A DNA stretch of 64,000 nt from Microvirga lenta (lineage in GTDB: Bacteria; Pseudomonadota; Alphaproteobacteria; Rhizobiales; Beijerinckiaceae). The stretch lies in NCBI RefSeq assembly GCF_020532555.1, contig NZ_JAJBBR010000001.1, forward strand, positions 372,001 to 436,000, written 5' to 3'. Positions 41,516-50,883 of this stretch are shown piece after piece. Both the position numbers and the translations under genes were made by a program. Within the stretch, counting starts at the first letter, position 1; each line of letters opens with the position of its first letter. A model generated the notes under the pieces. The model searched no databases and was not told where the DNA came from. It saw only the letters and a program-made list of their open reading frames with translations.

Positions 41516-42399
41516 GAGGGTGTCTGGAAATTAAGCTGCGGCATGGACTAATCTTTTGGTCATGAGGCGGCACATGGCGAGATAAATCCACGTCTCGGTG
41601 GTCGACGGCAGGCCCTCCCAGTCCTTGGCCAAGCGGCGGTTGCGCACGAGCCACGCAAAGGTACGCTCGACAATCCAGCGCTGCGGCAGAACCGCAAACC
41701 TAGCTGGCATTTCCGGCGCGGGTTGATCAGCCGGCACCCATGCCCAACGCCGCGGCCGCTTCACGATCAGCAGCGTCCATCCGAGCTCTTTCGCCAGCCA
41801 GGCGGCCAGCCCCTGATAGCCCATGTCGGCAAACAGACACTCCACATCCGGATAGCGGTCTCTCAGGTCTGCCAACACAGCTTCGGCCGCACGACGGTCA
41901 TGCACATCAGCTGGGTGGATGAGCACGTGCAGGATCAGCCCCTGCGTGTCGACCACCAGATGGCGCTTACGGCCGGAGATCCGCTTGCCACCGTCATAAC
42001 CGCGCTCGCCGCCGGCCTCACTGGTGCGGGCGGTCTGGCTGTCGATGATGGCAGCGTGCGGTTCTGGACTGCGCCCGGCCAGCATCCGGGCCCGGGTGCG
42101 TAGGGCATCATTGATGGACCGCCACGTGTCGCGCTGGCGCCATCGCCGGAAGTGATCATACACGCTCTGCCAAGGCGGATACTCGTGTGGCAACAGCCGC
42201 CAGGGCTCGCCACCGCGCAGGACATAGAGGACGGCATTCAGTACCAGCCGCAGGTCATGCTTGCGGGGCCGCCCGCGGCGGGTCGTAGGGGCCAGGAGGG
42301 GCGCCAGGATCGCCCACTCCGCATCGCTCAGGTCGGTGTCGTAGCTAAGGGCTGTCATGCCCCTTCAGATGGGAACCACCCGAATTTCCAGACACCGTC
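41516..42399 (-). mobile_element. Intact IS5-family insertion sequence, 884 bases
   Basis: Terminal inverted repeats of 17 bases with one mismatch: GAGGGTGTCTGGAAATT at the left end and GACGGTGTCTGGAAATT read inward from the right. It is flanked by a TA duplication (41514-41515 and 42400-42401), typical of the IS427 group. One full transposase gene lies inside, and its stop codon is within the left repeat. Near-identical ends and an open frame suggest recent insertion. Confidence 0.92.
41531..42358 (-). CDS. IS5-family DDE transposase
   Basis: 275 residues, complete. An N-terminal insertion-element domain SDAEWAILAPLLAPTTRRGR PRK and GGEPWRLLPHEYPPWQSVYD. The DDE triad is Asp106 in AIIDSQT, Asp178 in LFADMGYQG and Glu231 in RWIVERTFAWL, the IS5 Y/R-rich form. 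A single frame, no programmed frameshift is needed. It should be active. Confidence 0.95.
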   Translation of the reverse strand: MTALSYDTDLSDAEWAILAPLLAPTTRRGRPRKHDLRLVLNAVLYVLRGGEPWRLLPHEYPPWQSVYDHFRRWRQRDTWRSINDALRTRARMLAGRSPEPHAAIIDSQTARTSEAGGERGYDGGKRISGRKRHLVVDTQGLILHVLIHPADVHDRRAAEAVLADLRDRYPDVECLFADMGYQGLAAWLAKELGWTLLIVKRPRRWAWVPADQPAPEMPARFAVLPQRWIVERTFAWLVRNRRLAKDWEGLPSTTETWIYLAMCRLMTKRLVHAAA

Positions 42400-42710
42400 T
42401 AGACGTAGGGCCGGGACAGATCCGATGAGGCGATGAACGCAACCTCCGCCAGTTCCTCGTCGTCGCAGAAGAGCGGCTTTGCCTCGGAGACCGCAGCCTC
42501 TGCGAGCCTGACGACGCAGATGACGGCGCCACTGGCGTCATGAACCTCGATGCGCCACGGCAAGGCGCTTCGAACCATCCAGCTCTCCAACAGGGCGCGC
42601 GCATCGTCGAGCGCGTGCTGTCGGGCCGCGATTGGACCCGGCAGCTCGATGCCCAGCGGATCCGGATAGGAGCGTTTCCCGTCGGTGATGTCGAAGAAGT
42701 AGCGCTGCAT
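42399..42710 (-). CDS. DUF6894-type small protein
   Basis: 103 residues. It starts MQRYFFDITDGKRSYPDPLG, then IAARQHALDDARALLESWMV and WRIEVHDASGAVICVVRLAE, a layout common in Methylobacteriaceae and rhizobia. Function unknown. The IS entered at the TA of its TAG stop; the G that completes the stop is now the first base of the IS end, so the frame still closes at the same residue. Its terminator hairpin now lies beyond the IS. Confidence 0.75.
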   Translation of the reverse strand: MQRYFFDITDGKRSYPDPLGIELPGPIAARQHALDDARALLESWMVRSALPWRIEVHDASGAVICVVRLAEAAVSEAKPLFCDDEELAEVAFIASSDLSRPYV

Positions 42711-42724
42711 GATGATTTGGTGCT

Positions 42725-42973
42725 CTAGCGGCCGTGGCTGACAGGGATGTGACAAGGCACCGATCGATCCGGCGAAAGCTCCGCCAGGCCATGCACGATC
42801 TGCTCGTGGCCGATGAGCCGGAGCAGGTCGCGTCTTCTCGCAGCCGGGCGCGTCGGCACAGGCTCGACCTCTGCGGGGAGTTGCGCCAGGGTGTCGCGTT
42901 CACCCGTGAAGACGGCGACACCATCTTCCTCGCGTTGCCACGCCTTGCGGAGACACGAAATGGCAGTTCGCAT
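42725..42973 (-). CDS. Doubtful small hypothetical protein
   Basis: 82 residues, MRTAISCLRKAWQREEDGVA onward, moderately GC-rich at third positions. It overlaps the start of the divergent DUF6665-like gene by 14 bases, and the plus strand is also open here. No family and no clear ribosome site. It may be only a chance frame in a 249-base gap. Confidence 0.3.
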   Translation of the reverse strand: MRTAISCLRKAWQREEDGVAVFTGERDTLAQLPAEVEPVPTRPAARRRDLLRLIGHEQIVHGLAELSPDRSVPCHIPVSHGR

Positions 42974-43307
42974 TCCCCAGAGCCTCTCGACCGGCCTCCA
43001 GCCGGAGAACGGCTGGAACGTGCTCGATTACGAGCTTCGCGAGCAGAAGGCACACGCTTTGGGGAGCTTGAGCGGCCAGGTCGAGCGGGCTCTTGCGGCG
43101 TTGAGGACCTTCGATGCCGGGGAGCATGGACCGGACGGAAACCATCGCCGTCGTGCATTGCTGGACGAGGCCGCTGACCGGGTCTGGGCCTTCATGATCC
43201 AGCGGGAGCTCTGCGGGCTCCGGAACTGGGAGGCTGTCGTGAAGGATTACGGCATTCCCCGAGAGGTGTTGAACCGGGTGGGGCAAGTCAGGCGCGAGGC
43301 GGACTAG
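42960..43307 (+). CDS. DUF6665-like hypothetical protein
   Basis: 115 residues starting MAVRIPQSLSTGLQPENGWN with GGAGA eight bases upstream. The helical body YELREQKAHALGSLSGQVER and WAFMIQRELCGLRNWEAVVK, then DYGIPREVLNRVG, is typical of a small family in Methylobacteriaceae. Function unknown. Confidence 0.72.
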   Translation: MAVRIPQSLSTGLQPENGWNVLDYELREQKAHALGSLSGQVERALAALRTFDAGEHGPDGNHRRRALLDEAADRVWAFMIQRELCGLRNWEAVVKDYGIPREVLNRVGQVRREAD

Positions 43308-43519
43308 CTGCATTCGGCGTGCGTCAGCGGAACCGCGGCGCGCTTGGCCGAAAGCGATTCGCGTCGCGCGTGCCTGCGGCTCCGGCGGTGTCCGTTCAGG
43401 AATGGATGTGAATCGGTTCGGATCGAATCGCGATCCGCGCTCCCAAGGAACCGGTCGTTGATGCTGCTGATTGGGAGGACGTGTCAGCCAGGCTCACAAT
43501 GCCCGGCTTCGTAAGGAAA

Positions 43520-43596
43520 TGGCGCGCCCGAAAGGATTCGAACCTCTGACCCCCAGATTCGTAGTCTGGTGCTCTATCCAGCTGAGCTACGGGCGC
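43520..43596 (-). tRNA. tRNA-Arg (anticodon ACG)
   Basis: 77 bases with the CCA end encoded. The acceptor arm GCGCCCG pairs with CGGGCGC. The D arm AGCTCAGCTGGATAGAGC, the anticodon loop CTACGAA with anticodon ACG (read CGN after A-to-I editing), and the T arm GGTTCGAATCC are all intact. Confidence 0.97.
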
Positions 43597-43700
43597 TTTT
43601 TCAGCAGTTGCTCGCGGGGAGCAACATCGGCTGAGGCGGCTGACTTAAAGGGTTCTGACGCTGTTGGCAAGCCCGATTGTGAAAAGATCTGCACGTTCCT

Positions 43701-45146
43701 TCAAACTGTCTCTTCCGGCGCGTCTCGATCCGGGATCGTGATCATGAACCGGGTGCCGATCCGGACCGGGTCGAGAGCGATCGCGCCGCCGTGAAGGCCG
43801 ACGAGTTCGGATGCGATGGAGAGGCCGAGCCCTGCTCCGCCCTTGCGGGCCGAGCCCTGGAAGGGCGTGAAGAGATCCCCGCGGATGCGCTCCGGAATTC
43901 CGGGGCCGTTGTCCTCGACCAGGATGGTGACGCTCCTGCCCTCGCGGGCGGCCTTCACCTTGACGCACGGATGTCCCTCCACCGCGCCCGTCTGGCTGAG
44001 GGCCTGCACCGCATTGCGGATCAGGTTCACCAGGATGCGGGACAGCTGGTCGGGATCCGCATCCACCATCAGATCCTCGGGCACCTCGGCGTCGAAGCCG
44101 ATGCCGACCTCCGGGGCCAGATCGGTCAGGTGCGCCAGGTCGTCGATCACGGGAGCCAGCGGAATGAGACGTCGCTGCGGCAGATGCTCCGTGGCCCGCC
44201 CATAGGCCAAGGTCGATTCGCAGAAGGCGATGGCCCGGTCGAGGGTCGCCACGAGGCGCGGCGCGATCCGCTGCACCGCTTCGTCGTTGCCGCGCCCGCG
44301 GTCGAGCCGGTCCGTCAGGAGCTGGGCCGTCGTGAGCATGTTCCTCAGCTCGTGATTGATCTTGCTGACCGCGAGGCCGAGCTGGGCCAGGCGCCGCTTC
44401 TGGCGCAGCTCGTCCGCGAGCGTCGTCTCCATGCGGGCAAGCGCCTGCTCCGCGAGCCCGATCTCGTCCGCGCGATTCGTCGGCTTGATCACCCGCGAGG
44501 CATCCTCCGGATGGCCGGAGAACTCGGCGATATTGCCGGTGAGACGCCGCACGGGGCGCACGATGACCCATTGCAGCGTGAGATAGACGAAGGATGCCGT
44601 GATGGCGGAGATCAGCAGCGAGAGGAGCAGGATGTTGCGCGACACGTCGAGCATGGCCGCGCGCAAGGGACGCGGATCGAGAATGAGCTCCACGAAATCC
44701 ACGCCCATTCCGGACCCGATGACCCGGATCGGCTGGTCGCTGGCGAAGAAGAGGTCGTGAAAGGCGTCCCGGACGAGATCGCTCCACCGCACCGTCCGCA
44801 GATCGACGCTCTTCTCGACCTCGGCGGGCACGTCGCCGGCGGCGAGCAGGCTTCTCCGCCCGCCGGCCCGGAGCGCGATGGCTCTTGCTCCGACACCGTC
44901 GAGGAGCCGCATTTCCAGCTCCTCCGAAATCCCCTCCTCCGGCGCCGCATCGAGAACGAGGGCCGCGATCTGCGCCGCGGCCAGCCGGTCGTTGAGCCAG
45001 GTCAGGCGGTAATTGGCGATGGAGGGCACATAGATCAGCACCTCCGCGATCATGACGAACAGAATGGTCAAAAGGAGCAGGCGCGCCGAGAGTCCGAAGT
45101 GACTCCAGAGGCGCCATCTCACCGGATGCGGCTGCTCCATGCGCAT
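43701..45146 (-). CDS. Orphan sensor histidine kinase
   Basis: 481 residues. Two membrane spans (about 21-43 and 172-192) frame a periplasmic sensor region. HAMP-like linker, then phospho-acceptor His265 in SKINHELRNMLTTAQLLTDR, N box LVNLIRNAVQAL, G1 VEDNGPGIPE and G2 GGAGLGLSIASELV. No response regulator gene is next to it. Input and partner unknown. The odd H box (K-I-N-H-E-L-R-N) marks an HWE/HisKA variant seen in rhizobia. Confidence 0.9.
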   Translation of the reverse strand: MRMEQPHPVRWRLWSHFGLSARLLLLTILFVMIAEVLIYVPSIANYRLTWLNDRLAAAQIAALVLDAAPEEGISEELEMRLLDGVGARAIALRAGGRRSLLAAGDVPAEVEKSVDLRTVRWSDLVRDAFHDLFFASDQPIRVIGSGMGVDFVELILDPRPLRAAMLDVSRNILLLSLLISAITASFVYLTLQWVIVRPVRRLTGNIAEFSGHPEDASRVIKPTNRADEIGLAEQALARMETTLADELRQKRRLAQLGLAVSKINHELRNMLTTAQLLTDRLDRGRGNDEAVQRIAPRLVATLDRAIAFCESTLAYGRATEHLPQRRLIPLAPVIDDLAHLTDLAPEVGIGFDAEVPEDLMVDADPDQLSRILVNLIRNAVQALSQTGAVEGHPCVKVKAAREGRSVTILVEDNGPGIPERIRGDLFTPFQGSARKGGAGLGLSIASELVGLHGGAIALDPVRIGTRFMITIPDRDAPEETV

Positions 45147-45153
45147 TCAGCTC

Positions 45154-46617
45154 TCACCCCAAGCGGCGGACGAGGCCGATCAGCCGCCGCAACCACGGAT
45201 TCTGTGTCGAAGGCTTCAAGAACTCCACTGCAGCACCCTTCGTCACCTCGGAGAGAGTGGGATAGGGATAGACCAAACCGGCCAATTCCGAAACCTTGGA
45301 CCCCTTCGACAGCGCCATGACCCACGGCATGATGAGTTCGCCGGCATGGCGCCCTGCAATGGCGCAGCCCAGAATTCGGCCCCGCGGCGTCACGACGGCC
45401 TTCACGTGCCCCTCCGTGGCCCCCTCCGCCCGTGCCCGGTCGTTGTCGGCAAAGCTCCAGCGCAGGATTCGGATGGCCTTGTGGGCGGCCTTCGCCTCCT
45501 CCTCCGTCAGCCCCACGGCGGCCAGCTCCGGGTCGGTATAGGTCACGCGGGGGATGGGAGCCCGGCTCCAGCGGATCGGCAGCCGGAACAGGGCGTTGCG
45601 GATCACGAGTCCGGCCTGGTGATTCGCCGCATGGGTGAAGCGCCCCATCGCGCCGTCGCCGCCGACGCAGTCGCCGATGGCATAGATCCTGGCGTTCGAG
45701 GTCTTCAGGTCCCGCCCCACGAGGATCCCGGTGGGATCCGACTCGACCCCGGCGGCCTCGAGGCCGAGCCCCTCGGTGACGGCTTGGCGGCCGGTCGCCA
45801 CGAGCAGGTGACTGCCCTCGACGCTCTCGCCTTCCTCGAGCACGACCGCGAAACGGGAATCCGGGCGCGGTTCGATCCGGGCAATGGCGCTGCCGACCCG
45901 AAGAGCGACACCCTCCCGTCTGAGGGCACGCTCCACGACGGCGGCCATTTCCGGGTCTTCCCGGCTCAGAATGCGCTCGCCCGCCTCGAGAACCGTGACC
46001 CTTGCGCCCAGGCGCCGGTAGGCCTGGGCGAGTTCGACCCCGATGGCGCCTCCGCCGATGACGACGAGGTGCTCCGGCTTCTCGGCGAGATCGAAGATCG
46101 TGTCGTTGGTGAAATATGAAACCTGGTCGAAGCCCGGGATCGGCGGGACGGCCGGCCGGGAGCCGGAGGCGATAACGAAGCGCCGGGCCTGGATCGTCTT
46201 GCCTCCGGCCGTCACCGTGCGGCCGTCCGTGAAGCTCGCCTCCGCCTGGATCACCTGCACGCCCATGGCGGTGTAGCGCTCCACGGAATCCATGGGTGCG
46301 ATGGCGGCGATCACGCCCTTTACGTGCCGGTGGACCTTGGCGAAATCGACGGCCGGATCGTCTCCCGAGCCGATGCCGAAGCGTTCGGCATGGCGAAAGG
46401 CATGAGCCTGCTGGGCGGCGGCGATCAGCGCCTTCGAGGGCACGCAGCCGACATTGAGGCATTCCCCGCCCATCCGGCTCTTCTCGACGAGCACGACGGA
46501 CGCTCCGAAGGAGGCGGCGATGGCGGCGACCGACAGGCCCGCCGACCCGGCGCCGATGATGCAGAGATCCGGCCTGAGCACCTCGGGCTCACGGCTAAGC
46601 TTGTACGTTTTCTTCAC
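45154..46617 (-). CDS. FAD-dependent pyridine nucleotide-disulfide oxidoreductase (mercuric-reductase-like)
   Basis: 487 residues from a GTG at 46617 with GGGGGA upstream; an upstream start at 46671 is open but overlaps more of the preceding gene. FAD motif LCIIGAGSAGLSVAAIAASF, redox-active disulfide GGECLNVGCVPSKAL, NAD motif VVIGGGAIGVELAQAYRRLG and second FAD motif YAIGDCVG. The C-terminal dimer domain lacks the usual H-x-H-P-T, reading VYPYPTLSEV instead. It overlaps the TVP38 gene by 23 bases, a pairing often seen and sometimes fused, so it may work at the membrane. Confidence 0.88.
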   Translation of the reverse strand: MKKTYKLSREPEVLRPDLCIIGAGSAGLSVAAIAASFGASVVLVEKSRMGGECLNVGCVPSKALIAAAQQAHAFRHAERFGIGSGDDPAVDFAKVHRHVKGVIAAIAPMDSVERYTAMGVQVIQAEASFTDGRTVTAGGKTIQARRFVIASGSRPAVPPIPGFDQVSYFTNDTIFDLAEKPEHLVVIGGGAIGVELAQAYRRLGARVTVLEAGERILSREDPEMAAVVERALRREGVALRVGSAIARIEPRPDSRFAVVLEEGESVEGSHLLVATGRQAVTEGLGLEAAGVESDPTGILVGRDLKTSNARIYAIGDCVGGDGAMGRFTHAANHQAGLVIRNALFRLPIRWSRAPIPRVTYTDPELAAVGLTEEEAKAAHKAIRILRWSFADNDRARAEGATEGHVKAVVTPRGRILGCAIAGRHAGELIMPWVMALSKGSKVSELAGLVYPYPTLSEVTKGAAVEFLKPSTQNPWLRRLIGLVRRLG

Positions 46618-47413
46618 CCGTCGTCCCCCTGGTCCGGCGCTCCTGCAGGCGTTTGTAGAGAATCGGCGCAAGCGCCAGCACGCTCAGCACCCCGAGCGCG
46701 ATCATCAGTTCGGTCGTCAGAAGGCTCTTGACGTCGAAGTCCACCGCGCAGGCGCCCCCGCCTCCCGCGAGGCACTGCGCGCGGGCCCGCGCCTGCACTT
46801 CGATCACCTCTTCGAGGCCCGATCCGGCAAAGGCGAAGGCAAAGGATGCCGGGAGCATGCCGATCTGGGTGGCGAGAACGAACTTCCTCAGGCCGATGCC
46901 GCAGAACGCCGCCGCGAGGTTGGTCAGCCAGAACGGCACGACCGGCATGAGGCGAAGGAACAGCAGATAGGAGAAGGCCCGCTTCCGGAAGCCATCCGCA
47001 AGGCTCCGGATCCTCGGGCCTGCACGGTTGAGGAGCGGCTGCCCCAGGGAGGTCCGGGCGATCAGGAAGATGCTCGTGGCCCCAAGAGTGGCCGAGACCG
47101 CCGCGGCCCCGGTCCCCACGACATAGCCGAAGAGATAGCCGCCGATCGCCGTCAGGAAGGCGGATACGGGCAGAGAGAGCGTGACCGCCCCCACATAGAC
47201 GAGAACGTAAAGCCCGAGCATCTTCAGGCGGTGAGCCGCGACCATCTGCTCGAGACGGCCCTGGTAGTCGATGAAGGCCTCGAAGGTCAGGGAACGGTGA
47301 AGCCCCGTGGCGAAAATGGCCGCGACGGCGATCACGACCAGCGCCAGCGGCAGGAAACGCCAGGGGCTGAGCCCCGGATCGGAATCCTCGCGATTTTTTC
47401 CGTCTTCTGCCAC
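46595..47413 (-). CDS. TVP38/TMEM64-family (VTT/DedA-like) membrane protein
   Basis: 272 residues, about six hydrophobic segments. The family motif is GAVTLSLPVSAFLTAIGGYL then FGYVVGTGAAAVSATLGATS, followed by RLMPVVPFWLTNLAAAFCGI, the conserved R...P..P motif. These proteins are thought to move lipids or small molecules across the inner membrane. First gene of a two-gene operon with the oxidoreductase. Confidence 0.9.
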   Translation of the reverse strand: MAEDGKNREDSDPGLSPWRFLPLALVVIAVAAIFATGLHRSLTFEAFIDYQGRLEQMVAAHRLKMLGLYVLVYVGAVTLSLPVSAFLTAIGGYLFGYVVGTGAAAVSATLGATSIFLIARTSLGQPLLNRAGPRIRSLADGFRKRAFSYLLFLRLMPVVPFWLTNLAAAFCGIGLRKFVLATQIGMLPASFAFAFAGSGLEEVIEVQARARAQCLAGGGGACAVDFDVKSLLTTELMIALGVLSVLALAPILYKRLQERRTRGTTGEENVQA

Positions 47414-47683
47414 GCTTGCTCCTGAATGACCGCCCTACTATGTAGCGCCCGACAAGGCCAAGCCCAAACCGCCCTCAAACCGCCGTGAGGGTCCCGGGTT
47501 TCGCTTCCGAAAAGACGGGACCGGCGTTGACTTTGGCCCATCCTTCCGTCATAAGCCCGCAAGCTGACAGCGCTCTTCTTGGGCGCTGATCGTTTTTTCG
47601 AGACAGTTTCGGGGGAAACCCCAAGGATTTCAGACGGGCGCGAGCCTTGAGGCAGCGCAGCCCCATTCGATCGGAGAAGTGCC

Positions 47684-47818
47684 GTGAAGAGGACGTATCA
47701 ACCGAGCAAGCTGGTTCGCAAGCGCCGCCACGGCTTCCGTGCGCGCATGGCGACCAAGGGCGGCCGCAAGGTCATTGCTGCTCGCCGCGCCCATGGCCGC
47801 AAGCGCCTTTCGGCGTAA
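47684..47818 (+). CDS. rpmH: 50S ribosomal protein L34
   Basis: 44 residues read from a GTG at 47684 with GGAGAAG upstream. It starts [20 protein letters not shown], then [20 protein letters not shown], ending RLSA. This is full-length L34. Its place before rnpA and yidC is the standard bacterial order. Confidence 0.98.
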   Translation: MKRTYQPSKLVRKRRHGFRARMATKGGRKVIAARRAHGRKRLSA

Positions 47819-47838
47819 GCAGCGGTAAGGACTGCCCG

Positions 47839-48270
47839 GTGCGCGGGTCACGCGCAGGCTTGATCGGGCGCCTGACGAAACGACCTGACTTCGTCGCGGC
47901 GGCCTCTGGCCGCCGCTTTCATACGGAACGGATGACGGTCCAGGGCCGTCCGCGCGACGATCTGGCTCTTGGCCTGCGCTTCGGCCTCACGGTGACGAAG
48001 CGGGTCGGCCATGCCACGGAACGCAACCGGATCAAGCGCCGGCTTCGCAGCGTCTGCCAGGAAGCGGGCGAAGGCTTTGCCGGCACCAACATGGATGTCG
48101 TGATCATCGGACGCCGCGACATCCTGACCGCTGATTACGATGTGCTCGTCGACGACCTTCGGCGTGCATTACGGGTTGTAACCAAGCCGAAGAGTGCGCG
48201 GCCCCCGGATCGTTCAGTTTCCTCCTCACCTCCCTCCAACGGCGAGCGTCGCGGACATTCCCATGCGTGA
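47839..48270 (+). CDS. rnpA: Ribonuclease P protein component
   Basis: 143 residues from a GTG at 47839, with AAGGA ten bases upstream. Motifs [20 protein letters not shown] and the RNR signature [20 protein letters not shown]. It is the protein cofactor of RNase P. It overlaps the yidC start by eight bases. The gene yidD, which many genomes carry between rnpA and yidC, is absent. Confidence 0.95.
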   Translation: MRGSRAGLIGRLTKRPDFVAAASGRRFHTERMTVQGRPRDDLALGLRFGLTVTKRVGHATERNRIKRRLRSVCQEAGEGFAGTNMDVVIIGRRDILTADYDVLVDDLRRALRVVTKPKSARPPDRSVSSSPPSNGERRGHSHA

Positions 48271-50104
48271 AGATAACAGAAACCTCATCGTAGCCATCGT
48301 GCTGTCGGTGGCGGTTTTGATCGGTTGGCAGTACTTTTTCGCCGCTCCCGAGGCTGAGAGACAGCGTCTCGCGAACCAGCAGCAGCAATCCACGCAGGTC
48401 AACCCGACCGCCCCGACCCCGAGCCAGGCCGGCGGGCCCTCCGCTCCCGTTCCGGGAACCGTTCCCGGCGCTCCGGTGGCGCCGGTGGTCGAGTCCCGCG
48501 AGGCCGCGCTTGCCCGCTCGCCGCGCGTCGCCATCGACACCCCGTCCATCGCCGGCTCGATCAACCTGCGCGGCGGTCGCGTCGACGACGTGGCGCTCAA
48601 GCACTACCGCGAGACGGTCGATCCTCGCAGCCCGAACATCGTGCTGTTCTCGCCCTCCGGCAGCCCGAACCCCTATTATGCGGATTTCGGCTGGGTCGGC
48701 ACGCAGGCGGGCCCGCTCCCGGGACCGGACACGATCTGGACCGCCGACAAGCAGACCCTGACCCCCTCCTCGCCCGTGACCCTCACCTGGGACAACGGCC
48801 AGGGCCTCGTGTTCCGCCGCATCGTCTCCGTGGACGAAAAGTCCATGTTCACCGTGAAGAACGAGGTGGAGAACCGCGGCTCCGCCGCCGTGACCCTGCA
48901 TCCCTACGGCCTCGTTTCCCGCCACGGCAAGCCGACGACGCTCGGCTATTACGTGCTGCACGAGGGCTTGATCGGCGTCCTGGGCGACCAGGGCCTGCAG
49001 GAATACACCTACGCGAATCTCGACAAGGAGGAGGCCGTTCCGGGCCAGAACACCGTCGGCAAGGTGTGGGACAGCGTCACCGGCGGCTTCGTCGGCATCA
49101 CCGACAAGTACTGGGCCGCGGCCGTCATCCCGGATCAGACCCAGGTCTATCAGGGCTCCTTCACCATGCGGCAGGCGCCCAATGGCCAGACCTACCAGGC
49201 CAACATGCTGGGTGCTGCGCAGACCCTGGCGCCCGGCGCCACGACCGAGGTGACCCAGCGGCTCTTCGCCGGCGCGAAGGAAGTCGCCGTCGTCGACAAT
49301 TACGGCGAAGCCCTCAACATCAAGAACTTCGATCTCCTGATCGACTGGGGCTGGTTCTACTTCATCACCAAGCCGCTCTTTAAGGTCCTCGACTTCTTCT
49401 ATCGCCTGTTCGGCAATTTCGGCGTCGCGATCCTGCTCGTGACGGTGGTCCTGAAGCTCATCTTCTTCCCGCTGGCGAACAAGTCCTACGCCTCCATGGC
49501 GAAGATGAAGGCCGTGCAGCCGGAGATGGCCTCGATCCGCGAGCGCTATGCCGACGACAAGATGAAGCAGCAGCAGGCGCTGATGGAGCTCTACAAGAAG
49601 GAGAAGATCAATCCGGTCGCCGGCTGCTGGCCGGTCCTGATCCAGATCCCGGTCTTCTTCGCGCTCTACAAGGTGCTCTTCGTCACCATCGAAATGCGCC
49701 ATGCGCCGTTCTTCGGCTGGATCCGCGACCTCGCGGCTCCCGATCCGACGTCCATCTTCAACCTGTTCGGCCTGCTGCCCTACAACCCGGGCGCCGTCCC
49801 GGTGCTGGGCTCGTTCCTCATGATCGGCGTGTGGCCGATCATCATGGGCATCACCATGTGGCTGCAGATGAAGATGAACCCGGAGCCGCCGGACCCGGTC
49901 CAGAAGCAGGTCTTCGCCTGGATGCCGGTGATCTTCACCTTCATGCTGGGCTCGTTCCCCGCCGGCCTCGTGATCTACTGGGCCTGGAACAACCTGCTCT
50001 CGGTCACCCAGCAGGCCTTCATCATGAAGCGCAACGGCGTGAAGATCGAACTCTGGGACAACCTGCGCAGCACGTTCAACAGGAAGAGCCCCGCCAAGGG
50101 CTGA
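48263..50104 (+). CDS. yidC: Membrane protein insertase YidC
   Basis: 613 residues. First membrane span [20 protein letters not shown], a Pro/Gln-rich linker, the periplasmic P1 domain, then the Oxa1/YidC core with [40 protein letters not shown] and [20 protein letters not shown]. It inserts proteins into the inner membrane with or without Sec. The ATG at 48263 sits inside the rnpA end, so translation is coupled. Confidence 0.97.
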   Translation: MREDNRNLIVAIVLSVAVLIGWQYFFAAPEAERQRLANQQQQSTQVNPTAPTPSQAGGPSAPVPGTVPGAPVAPVVESREAALARSPRVAIDTPSIAGSINLRGGRVDDVALKHYRETVDPRSPNIVLFSPSGSPNPYYADFGWVGTQAGPLPGPDTIWTADKQTLTPSSPVTLTWDNGQGLVFRRIVSVDEKSMFTVKNEVENRGSAAVTLHPYGLVSRHGKPTTLGYYVLHEGLIGVLGDQGLQEYTYANLDKEEAVPGQNTVGKVWDSVTGGFVGITDKYWAAAVIPDQTQVYQGSFTMRQAPNGQTYQANMLGAAQTLAPGATTEVTQRLFAGAKEVAVVDNYGEALNIKNFDLLIDWGWFYFITKPLFKVLDFFYRLFGNFGVAILLVTVVLKLIFFPLANKSYASMAKMKAVQPEMASIRERYADDKMKQQQALMELYKKEKINPVAGCWPVLIQIPVFFALYKVLFVTIEMRHAPFFGWIRDLAAPDPTSIFNLFGLLPYNPGAVPVLGSFLMIGVWPIIMGITMWLQMKMNPEPPDPVQKQVFAWMPVIFTFMLGSFPAGLVIYWAWNNLLSVTQQAFIMKRNGVKIELWDNLRSTFNRKSPAKG

Positions 50105-50122
50105 TCACCGACCGCGAACATC

Positions 50123-50150
50123 ATCCCCGGGCCCTGTCCCGGGGATTTTT
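50123..50150 (+). terminator. Terminator of the rpmH-rnpA-yidC operon
   Basis: ATCCCCGGG pairs with CCCGGGGAT around six bases, followed by TTTTT. It lies 19 bases after the yidC stop. Confidence 0.85.
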
Positions 50151-50171
50151 CTTTGTGCCATGGAGATCACG

Positions 50172-50816
50172 ATGCCGGCCGCCGGGCCCGATCCTCTCAC
50201 GCCCCATCCGGTTCCCGGACATCCCCGGGTCGGCTTCCTCAAGGCCTTCGTCAGGCAGGCGAATATCGAGGTCGGCGACTTCAGCTATTACGACGACCCG
50301 GAGGGCCCGGAAGCCTTCGTGGAACGGTGCGTGCTCCACCATTACGACTTCATGGGGGACCGGCTCGTCATCGGCAGGTTCTGCGCCATCGCCACCGGCG
50401 TCACCTTCATCATGAACGGCGCGAACCACGCCATGACCGGGTTCTCGACCTACCCGTTCAACATCTTCGGACACGGCTGGGAGGAAGGCTTCGACTGGGC
50501 GACGATCCAGGCGGGCTTCAAGGGCGACACCGTCATCGGCAACGACGTCTGGATCGGGCACGAGGCGACGATCATGCCCGGCGTGACCGTCGGCGACGGC
50601 GCCGTCGTGGCGGCGAAATCGGTGGTCGCCGCCGACGTGCCGCCCTATGCCATCGTCGGCGGCAATCCGGCCAAGGTCGTCCGGCAGCGGTTCGCCGACG
50701 AGGTGGTGGCGGAGCTTCTCTCCATCCGCTGGTGGGATTGGGAGATCGACCGGATCACCCGCAACCTCGATGCGATCCGCGGCGCGGATCTGGAGGCTCT
50801 CAGGAACGCCGCTTAG
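50172..50816 (+). CDS. Vat-like xenobiotic acetyltransferase (hexapeptide repeat)
   Basis: 214 residues. Features of the streptogramin-A/chloramphenicol acetyltransferase family: NIEVGDFSYYDDPEGPEAFV, LVIGRFCAIATGVTFIMNGA NH, then hexapeptides VIGNDVWIGHEATIMPGVTV and VPPYAIVGGNPAKVVRQRF. The His in GANHAM and the W-I-G-H motif fit the family. An antibiotic or other hydroxyl substrate is possible but unproven. I start at 50172 (GGAG eight bases upstream); an ATG at 50160 adds four residues. Confidence 0.88.
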   Translation: MPAAGPDPLTPHPVPGHPRVGFLKAFVRQANIEVGDFSYYDDPEGPEAFVERCVLHHYDFMGDRLVIGRFCAIATGVTFIMNGANHAMTGFSTYPFNIFGHGWEEGFDWATIQAGFKGDTVIGNDVWIGHEATIMPGVTVGDGAVVAAKSVVAADVPPYAIVGGNPAKVVRQRFADEVVAELLSIRWWDWEIDRITRNLDAIRGADLEALRNAA

Positions 50817-50883
50817 GCCATCGCCTTCAATGCCGTCGCCGCGGTCCTATATGGATCGTCGGAATGACGGAGCGGTTGGATTC

